Positions 23,026 to 37,169 of a stretch of 64,000 bases of DNA are shown piece after piece. The stretch is taken from assembly GCA_019722365.1 (NCBI GenBank), contig JADFUC010001773.1, forward strand, positions 541,046 through 605,045. The letters run 5' to 3'. The notes under the pieces are model-generated. The model searched no databases, was not told the DNA's origin, and saw only the letters and a list, made by a program, of their open reading frames with translations. How positions within the stretch are numbered: position 1 is the first letter of the stretch; each line of letters opens with the position of its first letter. Source of the DNA: Lithospermum erythrorhizon (taxonomy: Eukaryota > Streptophyta > Magnoliopsida > Boraginales > Boraginaceae). The position numbers and the translations under genes were made by a program.

Positions 23026-26000
23026 GTGTACTTAATTGTGTCGGAACCTCGGCTTTGATCGCATGCGCATCTTACCCTTGCTCGATAGTATCGCTTTGAT
23101 CTTGAACTCTCAACCTACTCCAATTACTTTCTACGAAGACGGGCGATGATGACTTACATATTTAGGCATCGGCCCTTCGAGGAGGACATTCATTCCATAA
23201 CGCTTGTTCATCGACGTATTTGTACATTGGGTTGTCTTCGTGCCTTTTGAGGAACTTGTCCAGATGTCACCGGTTGGTCCTGCATCAAATATTCCCATAT
23301 GGTCTGCCTATAAACACAAGGCTGATTTTTTAACTCTTTCCAGCTTCCTCTAGTGGAACAGTCGTGAAATACGAGGTTGTATCCCCTGGTTCGCATATCA
23401 AGCACCTTGTTCTGTTGCCTCGGCCGATAGGCATGTAGTGTACATAAATTTTACCTTTTATTAGCTCCTGCGGCGAAAGTCCTCAGGTTGCCGGTTTGCA
23501 GTGGCCCGCTGCATACATTCCTCTTGTTTTTGAATTCTTTTTGCCCCTCAGCGGTATTGTTGATTTTCATGTTTAGGCAATATTTACGTGGACGGGCGCT
23601 GCTCCATAACGCCTATTCATGGATGTACTTGTACAACGGATCATCTAGGGCGCCGCTGGTGAACCCGGCCCAAGATGCCATTTGTCGTCGTCACCGAGTA
23701 TTCCTATATAGCTCGCTTTCATGACCTAACGCTGGACTTCTAGTTCCTCTACCTCCTCTACGGAATACCCATGCCCGGATGTCCGTCTTTAATTCACACA
23801 CCACATATCCCGTCTCCGTGTCTTTTTTCTCAACGAGCATGACGGAGTGTCAGCTTACGGACTTCTCTTTTCATTACTTTCCAAGCGATTTAGGACCTCG
23901 TGTGCTTGTCACAAGGCGCCTTTGTCCGTATGCCTTCATTTTCTTCCTCTATGTTAAAACATGAGGCCGAGCTTTTTTCCCTCTCGATTGCTCCTCTATA
24001 GATTGGCGCCGCTTTTCCCCAACTGTCACGTATCTCCTTTGATCGGGCTATTGCTTTTTGTTCTGCCTATAGTCTAAAGAAGACTAACATCCGCTTATTT
24101 GTTTTCTCAGCCTTTGGGTAGAAAAAACTTCGCCATGGATATGTGGTAATTGTTTACCCGCTGATTAGACTCGGCAGTAGGGGATTTAAGAGCATATTCG
24201 AAGTCCAACAGTGACTTTTGACGGCGTGTTCTTTTGGTGCATCATCTTTGTGTTTTGCTTGGGACCATGCACTTTGTCACCGGTAACTTTTGGTGGCAAT
24301 TCCTGCTGTTTTGGCTCTCTTGGTGGTCATATCCGATTCTCGACTGCAGGTCATAAGTCTTTGGTCCATGATTCTATGCTCAAGTTTCGTCCACTACCGG
24401 GTGGCATTTAAACCTTTAAAGTGCCATACCTTTTTCCATTGGTCGCAATGGGTGAAATGAGTCCTTCCGATTCTTCATAAGTTCATCTTCCATTCCTGGG
24501 AGGATCGAGGATTCGACTGGCATTTCTAAGGCTTCTTGCCTCTGAGGCTCAGTTATTTTCTTTTTCTGATAGTACTTTGCCTCTACAAAGTGTGATTCTT
24601 CGATTGTGAAGGGATTTTCATCGCCTCATTGTTCTTTCGGGCGCCACTTTCAAGGGGTACTTCCGACATTGATGTAGAATCGGTGGAACCCATTACCTAT
24701 GGATCCACGGGTCGCCCTAAGAGTACATCAGATGCGGATTTTGGCATCGATCACGGAACCACGCTAATTTCCACGCCTTTGGTCAAGTGTGGGGGCTACC
24801 TTCCCAAGGCTCTTGGCCATTTTGATTGAACCTCAGACAATACGCGAGATTGCTGCAGCTGCCTTTGGAGATTCCAAGAGTTTCCAATGTTCGAGCCGTA
24901 GGATATTCCACAGCCTCGATCCCTCCATGTACCAACATCGCTACCATCTTCCTTTCTCGATATACCTGCATTAATTTAAAGAGGTTTGCGATCACTCTTC
25001 CTCTTGGGGGTGGCTCTTCATCCTCGCTGGGGCGTGACGACGGTTGCTCGTGGATTACTTGGCTGCTCCAGCGCCTCGTCTTCTCGCAACGGTTGATTCT
25101 TCTTCTATCTCAAGCAGAGCTAATGCATTTACTCGTGGTCGGAGTCATTTGAGTAATCTCATGCTTTCTCCGGCTCTAGTCATTTTACCTAAAAGTCTTC
25201 TCGTACCTTGACTCGTAGGTCGATGACTATAAAGAGTGGGCGCCAAGTTAGCCGACACTTTTCTTCCTCCAACAAGACGGCTCTCGTCGGGCTAAACTAT
25301 CACCTTCTTTCTGAATATGAAGCACTTCTCTATAGATTTACCCTGTACTTGCAAGAATCCTTCCTCGTGCTTCTATTTGATTCCTTAGGCATTTGGGTTC
25401 AAAGTGTGTCTATGAGCTTGGCCTTTAGCAATTCTTCGAACATCCCTAGAATTGTCGTAGTCAAAGAACGGATACCTACCCCGTATTTCTTTAGCGGTAG
25501 ATGTTTCTTTTCACCCAGACTGCACCTCCCTTTATTCTTTTGGATGAAAGAAAATTAAGCTGACTTTGAAGTCACCACGTGCGATTCCTTCTTCTCGCCT
25601 CTAGGCCGTCTCTTGGTCTTGACTGTGATTAGTTCCTGGAAGGCTGCTACGCGCTTGATCCTTTCTTCCTTGTTTGCGCCTATGGTTAGCTCCATATCAC
25701 GATAGGTGATGTTTCTCACAACTTATTTGTGCATTTAAGGCACAGACTTCTCCATCTCTGCTTATGAAGTGTCAAGCTATCGGCTCATTCAAGTTAGTTC
25801 TATCATACTAACCGTCACGCTGGGCGCTAAAGAAGTCGAGCTAGAACTCGCATTCTAGCCGCGCTCAACCTGCTGATAGTCGGTTCTAGCTCGTGTACCA
25901 ATCAAACGCATTTCTGAGTGATCAAGCAATGCACTGTTTGACCATGTGATCCTCGTGTGCCAAGTTGTTGCTACATGTCCCAATGAGCTACGTGTAGTTT

Positions 26001-27929
26001 GGGGTCGCTAACTCCATCAAAATGTTACCCTGGGGAGGCCGATACCACAGGCATTTTCAAATCGGCTCCATGCTACGGTGCCAGGCTCGACATGAGAACG
26101 GTGGAGTGCCTTCGGCCCGATTATCTTTTATTGCCCCCGCATAAACTCCTTAGCTCTTGCCGCGGATCGTCTGTCACCGGCATTAACCAAGGCCAGTAGC
26201 CTTTGTTGGCTGAGGCATGCCTGAGGCTCACGCGAGATCGCTAGTGTCTCGTGCGGTTGGGAGTGAGTAGGCGCCTGCGGGCGCCGCCTCTTAGGCTAAA
26301 GCTTCCGTCGCCTGTGTTCTAGTGCTCGTGATCAACTACCTTCACAAATGCAATGGGGATAACAGTCTTCATGCCAGACTTGTTTGGCTTAGTCCCCATC
26401 ACTTCGAGAGCAGCTACTTGTTCCTCCAGGGGTATTACTCCCGTCATCATTGCCGCTGCATACGAAGCCAAGGAGTCAAGGTAACTCTCTCCGGTGGAAC
26501 TGGGCGTAAACCGCACCGTATGTAGAGATGAATACCTCGATCAAGTGTACTCTAGGCCTCCGTGGTATTCAAGCTCAGATTGCAGAGGACAAGACATTCT
26601 AGTAATTTCAAGCCAAGAGGTCCGCTTTGTAGTTACCCGTGTAGCTTCTAAGGCTTCGCAATATAAGTTCAGACTCAGACCTCAATGTGTTTATGTTTAA
26701 AAGATCTCGAGTTAGAAACGTTAAGAGTAAAGATGGGCCCCACCGGGGCGCAAGTTAAGATTTGTAACTCCTAGAAAGATTTTATTATTTACAGTATGCC
26801 CATCAATACAATAAAATTCCTTTCGGGAAATCTTATTTAGGTAGAAAGAAAAATTTATCAAACGATATAACCGACTCATCTGGCCTATCGCTTCCTAAAC
26901 CCGACAATAACGCTGGATTTGAACTGATGTGCCTTCAACTTGATTTCGACTGAGTCTCGTTCGGGGCGCCTATTTGCGGTGTCGATTTGTGTTTGATTCC
27001 AGGCCCGGACCGCGCGATTCGCGACTTGACCTTTGCCGATCGCTACGCGATCCTAAGCTCGATGTAGTCCTGATCGTTGATCCTAGACCGGATGTAAGAC
27101 TTAGTTCGACGGCCTTTGACTGCATACGGTCCGAGCCGGAAACCTTTAGCAGCCAGATACCCATACGACCGTCTCGTACTGGATCTCTTGGCCTGGGACA
27201 TAGTCTGGCACTTGGGACCGATACGGTTCAGCAAGCAGTGGCCCAATGTACTGATCTCAGATAGCCTGGGGATCGAAACATTTAGCGCCTTTCTCCCGAG
27301 CTCGTGTGCCATCCCATACTGATACGTCATTTTATCACGTTATGACGATTAGCAAGCCATCCGTTTATCGACAGACAATACCTTATTCCCGCTTACGATT
27401 TATTACGTGCCTTGCTTTAATCCCGTAGCTTATTTGATTTATGAAATCAATGATCGGTTGTCATCATTTTTCGGCTGATCCTCAAAATTATCGGTTAAAG
27501 ACTAATTCAACTTTGTGCCTCGCTTTTATGTTCCTATTTCAAGCGATGAGATTTTTCGCTCTTCAATTCTAGACACATTTCGGCCATGTACAAGATTCGA
27601 TATTTTTCCCGAATGTACAATTTTCGTAGGTTTCTACGAAGCAAATACCTTCTCGAGCTGTTTTACGCTAAATTCTTTCAACATATTTTTGTTGTGTTTT
27701 TTTTTGGTGGGCGAATGTCAGGAAATTTGGTTATGTGGGGTTATATAAGCTTTCACGCTTCCTTCCGGGATGGCTGATCCATGCATCACCCTGGATTAAC
27801 TTAACCGCTGACTTCTGGCGTAAAGACCTCGAAATTTCGCCTTCTAATTTTGCTGAATTGCTTTTTCCCTACTCCAAGGCGAAGAGTCGCTTATTTCATG
27901 AAGTTATGAAGGTTTCGTGATTCTTTTTG

Positions 27930-29368
27930 TACAACGATTATTATATTAAATTTCAACTCTCTTTGTTCTGCTTTAAACCCATTCTTTCTGTAGCTTCTTT
28001 CATTTTAAGTTCCTGCCTTCCGGAACTTCCATTTTATGCCAAAATAGCAGAAATAAATAAAATAAATTGGGGATTTTCGAGCCCTAATTTTAATTGACAT
28101 TTAATTGGAAGCTATTTTCTCGGGACCCTTTGTTTGAGTTGACTTTAGAGTTAATTAATGGATAAACCCCCGATTGACTTCGACACTCTGCGCTTAATTT
28201 CTAGTTTTATTATTTCGAATAACGGTTTGATTTTCATGAGAATTTGAATCGAACCCTAATTATCGTGTACTGTGATCAATTTTATTAATCGATTTTACAA
28301 TTTAAAATAAATCAAATTTAATTAAAGTTATTTAATTAATTTTCGACTGTCTACAGGTAGCAGACTAGGTAAACAGTTTCTTGATCCTCATAGCCTAATG
28401 ATCAATTCATTGACAAACTGGAGCACATACAGAGGCAGAGTAAATAATCATTTCTTCTTCGCGTGAGCTTTGCTTTTATTTTCAGAATATATCAAATAAC
28501 TAAATAAAACCTTGAGAAGTGTTGCTTTCAGATTTCCTGTAGCCAATAATAACATTGTCCTTAGTAGCCCTTGTTGGCTTATTAAGGTCTTTTCTCCATA
28601 CCAAGTAGATTGAGGTATGGTTAGTGGTACGTTTGGATCATTTTTGGGCTTGATAAAAACCTTGGCGGAAGATGAAACTTCTATGGCTCGATTTTCTAAT
28701 TTTACTATAGGATTTAATTTAATCCTAAATCACTTTAATCACTAATTATTAGTCACTAATCACTAATTATCACTAACATATACTTGATCAGGTTTCTTCC
28801 GTTTCTTCCCCTGCTCACATTATTAATTACTAAATTACCATTCTCTTTAAAAAATCTAAAAGTTGTATTAAAAATACGTTTTTAATTAATACTCCACTTT
28901 AATTATAACCATGAAGTTCTAAATACGACCATTCATTATTAAATAATAACATATTTTATGTAGATCTATTGTTATTATTATTATAATTGGCGTTAGTTAA
29001 ATAATCATATTGCTCAGCGTAATTATTATTATTATTGTTATTTAATTTACATATACGAATTTTATATACTCGGTATTCACAAAATTTAAATTATATTTTT
29101 AAATCATACCAATTTAATGTATAAAAGAAAATAATTCACGATACTATATCGATGATCAATTCGTCAATATATTTAGTATCGAGGACATCAAATTGTTAAA
29201 GAATATTCAGATCTCTTACGACATCTAAATTCCTGTGATAGCTGATATATATATTTTTCAATCCCGATACAACGTCACCTTCGCGATACGACATAAATGC
29301 CACATTCGCGATATTTGTTACACTCATACCGACAATTAATACGTAGCATATCTTTATACGCTTATGTA

Positions 29369-29439
<71 letters not shown>

Positions 29440-31430
29440 CCTTTTCAATCATAATATATTTTAATTACAAATAATTTTAGTTTCGCTTAACAAATAATAA
29501 TAAAGTCATATACGAATATTGTGGTTCTAATACATTATTTTCCACCGGCTCCATGTACGTAATCGGCTAATAATCGAATATCCCAAACCTGCTTGACATA
29601 ACCATGCCATGAATTTTCATTTTCTTCCAACTTTACGCGAACAAAATCATAGTGAAAACATACAAGCGATAACCAAATCATTTCTTAATATTATCATTAT
29701 ATATAACTTCGTTCTGGCAATGATTTAAGTCGAGAAGTCTAGAACATGTTAATATGATTAATTTGTCATGCAATTTTTTTCTTTCTTAGTCGGGATAAAA
29801 GCAGATGCATTTGTGACGCTTAAATCAACATATTTCATCTTTAAACTAATTATCTATTTGTCAAGTATAATTGGCTGTATTTGATTGATTATTATTTTAT
29901 TATTCGAATAATATAATTTTGATTTATTATATTATTAATATTTTACTAAAATATATTATTACATACTGATTGATATGTATTATTTAAGTTTATAAAAACT
30001 TATTATTTTTTGTTGAATATGTATTAATAATAATATATATTAATAATTTAAGTAATATTACTAATAAAATTATACTTAAAATAAAATATACTAGAAAATA
30101 AAATAAATATTATCCACAAAAAGTAATCCAGTCGTGATATAAAATTGGTACTAGTGATCTTTTAAATAAACATATTTAATCATCGTATTTTATCTTAATT
30201 TTTCATCTTATATTTAAAGAGTTATTCTTGATCAAAGTACCAATTCAAAAAATAAAAATATTAATTAAAAAATTCGAAGTTTTTACACGATTTTAGAATG
30301 ATTTCGAATTAAACATAAAAAATATATCAAATATTTGAAAATAAATCATATATCGCGGCATCACACATCTCTTTTACTAACAGACAATCAAAAGTGTTAA
30401 AATTGTGTATGCTGCTACTCACTAAAACTAATTAGCAATACACGGGAGAAACCATAGACCTTAAAAATACATTAGACGTGTGTGAATCATCCTCACGTAG
30501 CTTTAGTTATCATAGAATTGCTATGGTTCATCAATGATGGGTTTATCTATATTCATTAATTTTCATATATACTCAATTTCAACTTGTTTAACAAATTGCA
30601 CACATTCTAAAAGTTAAAAACAAGCATTATATAATTGGATTAGTGATTTTTTAGAAAATTGTACATATTATCTAAATGTACCAAAAATAATAAAATAAAT
30701 GATAATATAATTTGATTTTTTTTTATCATTAATGAGAAAAGCTTAATAAATGGAAACTTTTCACAAGTTATCAATACCTTCCACATGAGTAATCCAATCA
30801 ATCAATGAATCTGCACTTGACCTTAAACGAGACTAGTAACTTTTATACGATGTTAAGAGTTCATACCAAATCAATTGAAAATTAATAAAAAAGCCCATGA
30901 ACTTATTAATAGAACAAGTTAAGCTACTCATATTAGATCCTACTCATATTCATTAATGCTTGAACCTCAATATCAAAGTTAATATCATGCATGCATGCAT
31001 AAGGTCATATTCTAGAATCTAGCTGTGAGGCTGAGAACTAGGCCTACTGGACCCGCCACGGTACTAACTCAATACTCTTTGAAAGAATCAAGTATTATAT
31101 TATCAAGAGTCTGATGATCACCAAAATTAATTTTGAAATAGTTGTTACATTATTAATTAATATTTGGTTAATTTATAGTGAAATACTCAATTTAAAAATA
31201 CTTTTCAAACTTCCACTTAATTATTGTACAATGCATGTATATATATCAAATGAGCCTATTTCAGTAACCCTTCAATCTTCACCTTATTAACGACAACACC
31301 GGAAGTTTTATAACGAGGCGAAAATTGTGGCATTTGCATTCAAGCCGAAATTGATTTCATCAAATAAGAAAAAGACACTGAAATATCTGTCAAGAAACCT
31401 TCATAAATCACACATGTAATATGTTGTATA
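27930..31430. other. AT-rich intergenic, no gene seen
   Basis: Very AT-rich DNA with no open frame of interest. It contains the (ATT)n run at 29368-29439 and scattered ATT-rich tracts near 28970-29040. No RNA gene or element end was identified. Confidence 0.4.
29368..29439. repeat. (ATT)n microsatellite
   Basis: An uninterrupted run of about 24 ATT units. It may be polymorphic in length and hard to assemble exactly. Confidence 0.95.
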
Positions 31431-31706
31431 TAAGGAATTATTAATTTATATTTGATATGGGATCTATAGAGATTATCAAAAATATATTATCTTATAATTT
31501 TAGCGAATTATTAATTTAGCATCCCTATCTCGAAGCCCGACTCCGCCAAAATATTATTCGAGTAGCTTTATTTATCGAGTTTGTATCGCAAATATAATTG
31601 CAAAAAAAAAATGAAAAAGGAACGAAAAAAAGCACAAATTATTAATTTAGCACCCTATCCCCGAGTATTAATTTATCGAGTTTCTACTACAGTTGATAAT
31701 TGCAAG

Positions 31707-31756
<50 letters not shown>

Positions 31757-33100
31757 TATTAAATGAACGAAAAGGCACACCGTTATGACCGCAAGATAGA
31801 AAAATGAAAAGGAACGAAAAGGCATTTAATTATTAATTTTGCACCCTATCCCCAAGTCGGAAGTAATAAAAATATTATCTAAAGTTTATTAACTAATCGA
31901 AAGATAATTTATCAAGCTTCTATCAGAAGCTCATAATTGCAAAAAACAAAACCAAAAAAACCAAAAAAAAAGGAAAAAGAAATTTAATATGTATATAAGG
32001 AATTATTAATTTATATTTTATAATGGGGTCTACGTAAATTATCAAATGTATTATCTTATAATTTTAGTAAATTATTAATTTAAGACTATATCCCTCGAAG
32101 TCGCGATCAAATTGTCAAAATATTATCTTTAGCTGATTAAATAATCGAAGATACTTACCGAGCTTTCTAATAGAGTTGATAATTGGCAAAAAAAATGAAA
32201 GGAACCGAAAAGCACCTAATTATTAATTTAACACCCTATCACCAAGATAATTTATCGCTCTACTACGCTGGCAATTGCAAAAAAAAATATATATTTATAT
32301 GAAAAATAAGAAAAAAAGATAATACATACTTAATCAGCGAGTGTAAAAAACGAAAACGAACAAAAAATATAATGAATTATTAATTCTAAGATCCTATCCA
32401 CGGACGTGTTTAAATATTATTCTTAGAGAGTTTATTAAATAATCGAGTATTAATTTATCGAGCTTTCATCAGAATATAATTGCACAAAAAACTAAAAAAT
32501 GGAAAAAATTAATATGTAGCCCAATTGCTTCAAAATATCATGAATGAAAAGCTGCTTTTATTGCTTAGTTGCGGAAATACTACATCGAATTGTAAAAAGC
32601 TACAAATTTAAAATTTAATGTTTCCACATTGGAATTGTAAAATATATATTAAAATTGTAAACAATCAACTATCATAAAAAAGAAAAATTTTCTGGGATGA
32701 TTATATATTTAAACTTAGGCGCGGGTATATAAGATATTATTAATTTATATTTTATATGTGGTTTATAATTTTATCGAATTATTAATTTAAAGATCCTATT
32801 CCCGAGTATTAATTTATCGAGCTTTCTATGTAGCTGAGTAATCAAGTAGTAAGAAAATAAAAAAGACACGCATACGACCGCCAGAAAAAATGAAAGTGAA
32901 TTTAAAAAACACGAATTATTAATTTAACACCCTATAACCGAGTCGGCGCTGACCAAAAATATTATCTGTGGTAGCTTTATTAAATAATCGAAGATAATCG
33001 ACGTAGCTTTCTACCGTAGCTGATTTATAATTTAAAACCCATAATTGCAACAACAAAAATGAAAAAAAAATTATATGACCGGGCGTGTAAGGCACTTGGA
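31430..33100. repeat. Degenerate AT-rich tandem array
   Basis: At least eight copies of 'aattattaatttagcaccctatc' (starts near 31505, 31636, 31826, 32068, 32217, 32374, 32775, 32913). Each is usually followed by 'cgag/aagtcg', 'aaatattatc', 'taaataatcga', 'taatttatcgagctt' and then an A-rich stretch like 'aaaaaatgaaaaggaacga'. Most spacings are 130-245 bases, with one gap near 400. It looks like a decayed satellite-like array of about 150-bp units. No coding signal. Confidence 0.65.
31710..31760. repeat. (TA)n microsatellite
   Basis: About 50 bases of TA repeat with one G interruption at 31738, inside the AT-rich tandem array. Confidence 0.9.
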
Positions 33101-33646
33101 TGCACTCTTTACTATATACTATAGATATAAAGAACTCATTTATCAAATATTGATTTAAAATAAAATACGGGAACGTTAATGTATTTCACCACACGTTCAT
33201 GATTTTACTTGTTTGACGTTTAAGTTTAGGTTATTTAGGTTAAGGCGGGAGCTAAGGTAGCAAAAGAATTTTGTGCTTTGGCCAGCCCTGAATTTCTTAA
33301 AATTTGCTGCTTAATGCTTATTACGATTGATGGAGTACCCATTAACAAAAAGAAGTGAAATTTGAGTAGGGTGCATGAGATGTGAGGATTGGAGGGCAAA
33401 GCTGTTACTGTCCTTGGCCTGGTGGTATTGATTGGATTTTGGCAATACTTAGGAACTCAGACAGAGTTATCATGCAAATCTAACCCCAATTTATCTCCTC
33501 TGCGACATGCCTTAATGTACCTTTGATAAATCCAAAATCCATATTGTCCACTCATTCATTTCATAATCATAGTAATATAATGTATCAATATCACATTGGA
33601 TACAGGATCTTGTAGTGGTCTGTTATTTAACCATTTATGTAGACAA
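33100..33646. other. Spacer, no gene seen
   Basis: Mixed AT-rich sequence between the tandem array and the short-LTR element. No coding or RNA signal recognised. Confidence 0.4.
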
Positions 33647-33808
33647 TGTTAAGAATAATATAAAATAATATATCAACCTAATATAATTGATTAAATATAA
33701 ATTATAATAAATAAGGCCTATTTATACATATTTAAACCTAAATTCAGAAATTCCAAGATACCTAAGAGATGTGGTCCAATACTGAACCCACTGCCCATTA
33801 CTCTATCA
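33647..33808 (-). repeat. 3' LTR of short-LTR element
   Basis: Matches the right copy along 'ataaaataatatat-aacc-aatataattga', 'ataataaata', 'cctatttat' and 'caatactgaacc'. Its TG...CA termini are intact on the minus strand. Confidence 0.65.
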
Positions 33809-34069
33809 TCTCCCTCAAACTCACCATACCTGACACTTCTGGGCGAAATAAGAACAACAACAACAACAACACACAATAATAATAGTAAAACATATCGGGT
33901 GGAAATACGTCAAGTCAGACCATTGCCGGAAATACTCCGCGTAAAACCAAACATTGGCGGTAGAACGTCACCAGAAAATCAAACCATCGACGGAAGAACG
34001 CCATCAATACCAAACATCTACGCAGATGACATCATGTGAAAGAAAAAGCCACTAGTCAGTCACAAACAC

Positions 34070-34230
34070 CATTTCTTTCGAACCCGTCGAATGCCTTTTT
34101 CGAACCCCACGATTTTAGACACAAGTGGAACGCTTTTTTCGAACCATTCAAAATTAAAATAAAAATAAAGGCCGTGAACGCTATTCTTTCGAACCCGCCG
34201 ACTTCTGCATGTATGAACACCTTTTTCAAA
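34070..34230. repeat. Short internal tandem repeat
   Basis: Four diverged 'cttttttcgaacc' units (near 34074, 34095, 34131, 34184), with a further 'ctttttcaaacc' near 34219. They generate chance open frames on both strands, including a recurring NAFFEP peptide. I do not regard these as genes. Confidence 0.45.
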
Positions 34231-37001
34231 CCCAACACAATCATATCATGCAGCCAGAATTCAACTTCAACTCGCCGAAGAGATTAAATTAATCTTCAAT
34301 ATTGTTAAGAATAGAAACAAAGGTTAACCCATAGAAGTATTCCTTCAGCTGATTTGGCACTAATCCAATAACCTTCTTAATTTATTTGTTGAACAATACC
34401 CACAACCCGAACTCAAAATAAACTTCAATTTCCATAAACAAAGAAAGACTACGTGAAATAACCCTCGCCCTGCACTAATATTATGTTAATGGTATACCGT
34501 TTAAGTGAAAGACATTTATAATGAAATTAAAAGTTCGAAGTCAGTAGTTGAAATACAACCAATCGGTCGGTCGGTAGTACATTTCGTGGTGTGTTAATTT
34601 AAGATTTTGTAGCCTAATAAGAATAATATCGGTTGGGTTGGATAATATTATTCGGCGTAGTAAATAAAATATACTCCATGCTCGAAATAAGGCCGTTAAA
34701 ACCGGTATTTAGTTTTAAACCGAAACCAAACAAGACTTAACATCATTTCCATAAATATCTTTTCCACCAACCTCAATCCACTATTCATCATCAAATCTCA
34801 CCAACCCCCTTCTTCCATCCGGGTGGAATTTAACTCCAAAATCTCCTTCCTCATCTTCCGATTACGGTTGCATGATTTCATCTTCAAATCCAAGTATTTT
34901 GGGCCAAAGTTGACCATTTCTTGAGGCTCTTGACTCTTTTAGCTGACTCTCGGAGTTTCTTGGAGTGATTTTTAAATTTACTATTACAATGATCATCTAA
35001 AGTTCTCAGCTTGCATCTTTATTATGCTTGATATGTCGCTGATTTAATTTAGCTGTTTTGAGTATCATGTTGACGGATTCAGCGTGAAGTCGAAGAGTAC
35101 TGGATTTTGGAATAAAGTTGCTGTTAAAAATGGCTAAATTAGTTTGAGGAAATTGATTTTGGGTTGATTAGAAATTGATTAGCGTGTTAGGTTGTCATCG
35201 AGGTGTCGCCGATTGGAATGTAGGACGGTGGCCGGGTTATGTCGCTTTATTAGTCGGTTAAACGCTAGAGTAATATTTCCATCTTAAATGAATAATTGAT
35301 AACCAAAATTTGTCAGCAAATTGATAGCTAACTAAATTCGAAAGTTATAATTGGTTGTAGGTAGTAATTGTATTTCACGGGTGTTTTTGGTTAGGCGCGA
35401 GCGCGTGAAAGGCGCTCGGATTAACTGTGCTGGACGCTTCCTATCATGAGCCGCGTTAGTATTTATCTTACGGGTGTAGATTAATTTACTTTTCGTGAAT
35501 GTGTTGGACTCGATGAAGTTGTGAGCATGTTATATATATATCTATGTGTTGATTATTTGCGTAGTTGGATCAGAGTGTGTTGTTTTGGCTGATTCATGCG
35601 TGTTTTCGTATTTAGCCAGGTCGAACTAGATTTAGACGATTCCAAGATTGTTTGGTCATTTTGATGTTTAGGGTGTCTTGTTGGTTGATTTAAGATACAT
35701 TTAGCCAGCCAAGAGTTGTCATATATGCTGTCAGTACTACCCGATGTCATGCTTTATACTACGAAAGACCGAAATAAGTACGCGAAGTCACAGACTGTAT
35801 TGTACCTATACTCCTGTGTATTTGTTTGTACCGTTACGATTCGGTGATAGCTTATGTCGACGGGTATAAGTTTCTCCCCCTGTGTCGAGGTTGATTATAT
35901 ATGCACATTAGTCAGAGAAAACCGGATATGAAGCCGATATCGCTGACACGAAGCCGATACATGAAATACTGAGTCGATCAGCTTGTTTCGCCGACAGTTG
36001 TAAAATATGGAGTCGGTGCAATATTAGTGTTGTTGGCGTAGTTGTAGTTGTTAAAGTGTCTAGTGGTATAGTCGTATGCCTACCACGTTGACTCCGATAG
36101 AATGTAGCCATGACTTATTCTATCGGGTTGCCGCCGTTGTGAACGACGACATTATCTTTGTCGAATGTCATTTATTCGAAATATTTATATCTGGGCTTGA
36201 CGAGCCTATAAATTATGCATTTTGACAATGATCGCATCGGTGATTTTTATATGATGGCCATACATTGTATAACATTTTTGAAATGTCCATTCTTATCCCA
36301 TGAAAACTAATTATTTTAATTTCATACTCAATTGAGAGATCGCGGTTAATGTCCACTCGCATAAATATTCACCAAGCTTTCGCAACTTACACCCTATTCA
36401 CTATGGGCTAGGTTACAGCGGAGTTTCAAGATTTTTAAGTTCGCTCAGAACTGCCTTCGCAGAGCTTGTTGCTGTGACGCAGAGTCAAGCATCCTCACAG
36501 CCTTTGTTTTCTTTTATCTTATTTGGATTTGTACGTTGTTATTTCAAAATTTTCGCATCTGTCAGAGCATCGACTTTTTGTGTTCTTTGGTTGTTTGTGT
36601 ATATCGGTCATATTGCGCGGTTAAAGAAATACTACTATCGATCATTTTAAACCTGCCGCTTTTCGACGTATTGGTCAGATTGTTTATTTATGAATGCGAG
36701 TTTTAAATCGAGTCATCTATCATCGCTGACACATTCAGGATTCAATGATTTCCAACTCAAAAAATGCCGACCTAGACGGCCGTTACACCACCTAATCATT
36801 AAAGTATATTGCCGAAAGTTAATCTCGACCAATAACAATAACGGGAAAAGTACGGTTGTCCGAAGTACGGTTGTCCGTAACAAATAACAAAACGGAAAAA
36901 AATCTAAACGAAATTCCACCTACAAAGATCACATATTAAAAACCCACCGGTAGGTGTGTAATTTTAATTAATCCTCAATAATCCATGACTCTTATACCAC
37001 G

Positions 37002-37169
37002 CTAATACTAGAAAGAATATAAAATAATATATTAACCGAATATAATTGACAATATAAAGCATAATAAATATTGCCTATTTATGTAATACCTAAACCTAAA
37101 CCTAATAAATTTCCAACATACCTAATGTATACGCTCAATACTGAACCGGACTCATTCATTACTCTAATA
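37002..37169 (-). repeat. 5' LTR of short-LTR element
   Basis: Partner of 33647-33808, adjacent to the tRNA-Met-like primer site on its inner side. Its outer end (complement of 'actctaata') has lost the exact TG. Confidence 0.6.

Larger units (their letters stand above)
19950..27930 (-). mobile_element. Decayed Ty3/gypsy-like element
   Basis: A block of relatively GC-rich, gene-free DNA. On the minus strand I recognise gag-like pieces: NITYRDMELTIGANKEE (about 25650-25720), and a segment whose SIEKCFIF..KV pattern is typical of the plant gypsy gag knuckle region (about 25250-25400). Then follow protease-like text with GGxxxxxxxTARTLETLGIS (about 24880-24950) and NPFTIEESHFVEAKY (about 24590-24640). 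The order gag then protease, right to left, is consistent. No reverse transcriptase, integrase or LTR pair was delineated, and two minisatellites occupy the left part. Dense frameshifts indicate an inactive relic, perhaps of more than one insertion. Confidence 0.5.
33647..37169 (-). mobile_element. LTR element with short LTRs
   Basis: Direct terminal repeats at 33647-33808 (162 bp) and about 37002-37169. The left copy has TG...CA ends on the minus strand (TGATAGAGTAATGG ... TTCTTAACA). Inside the right LTR, 'gactcttatacca' (about 36988-36999) is close to the complement of the tRNA-Met primer site. Inside the left LTR, the minus strand is purine-rich (GAGGGAGA, about 33809-33816), fitting a polypurine tract. 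So the element runs on the minus strand. The 3.2-kb interior has no recognisable gag or pol, which suggests a non-autonomous (LARD/TRIM-like) element or a much decayed one. No target-site duplication was found. Confidence 0.6.
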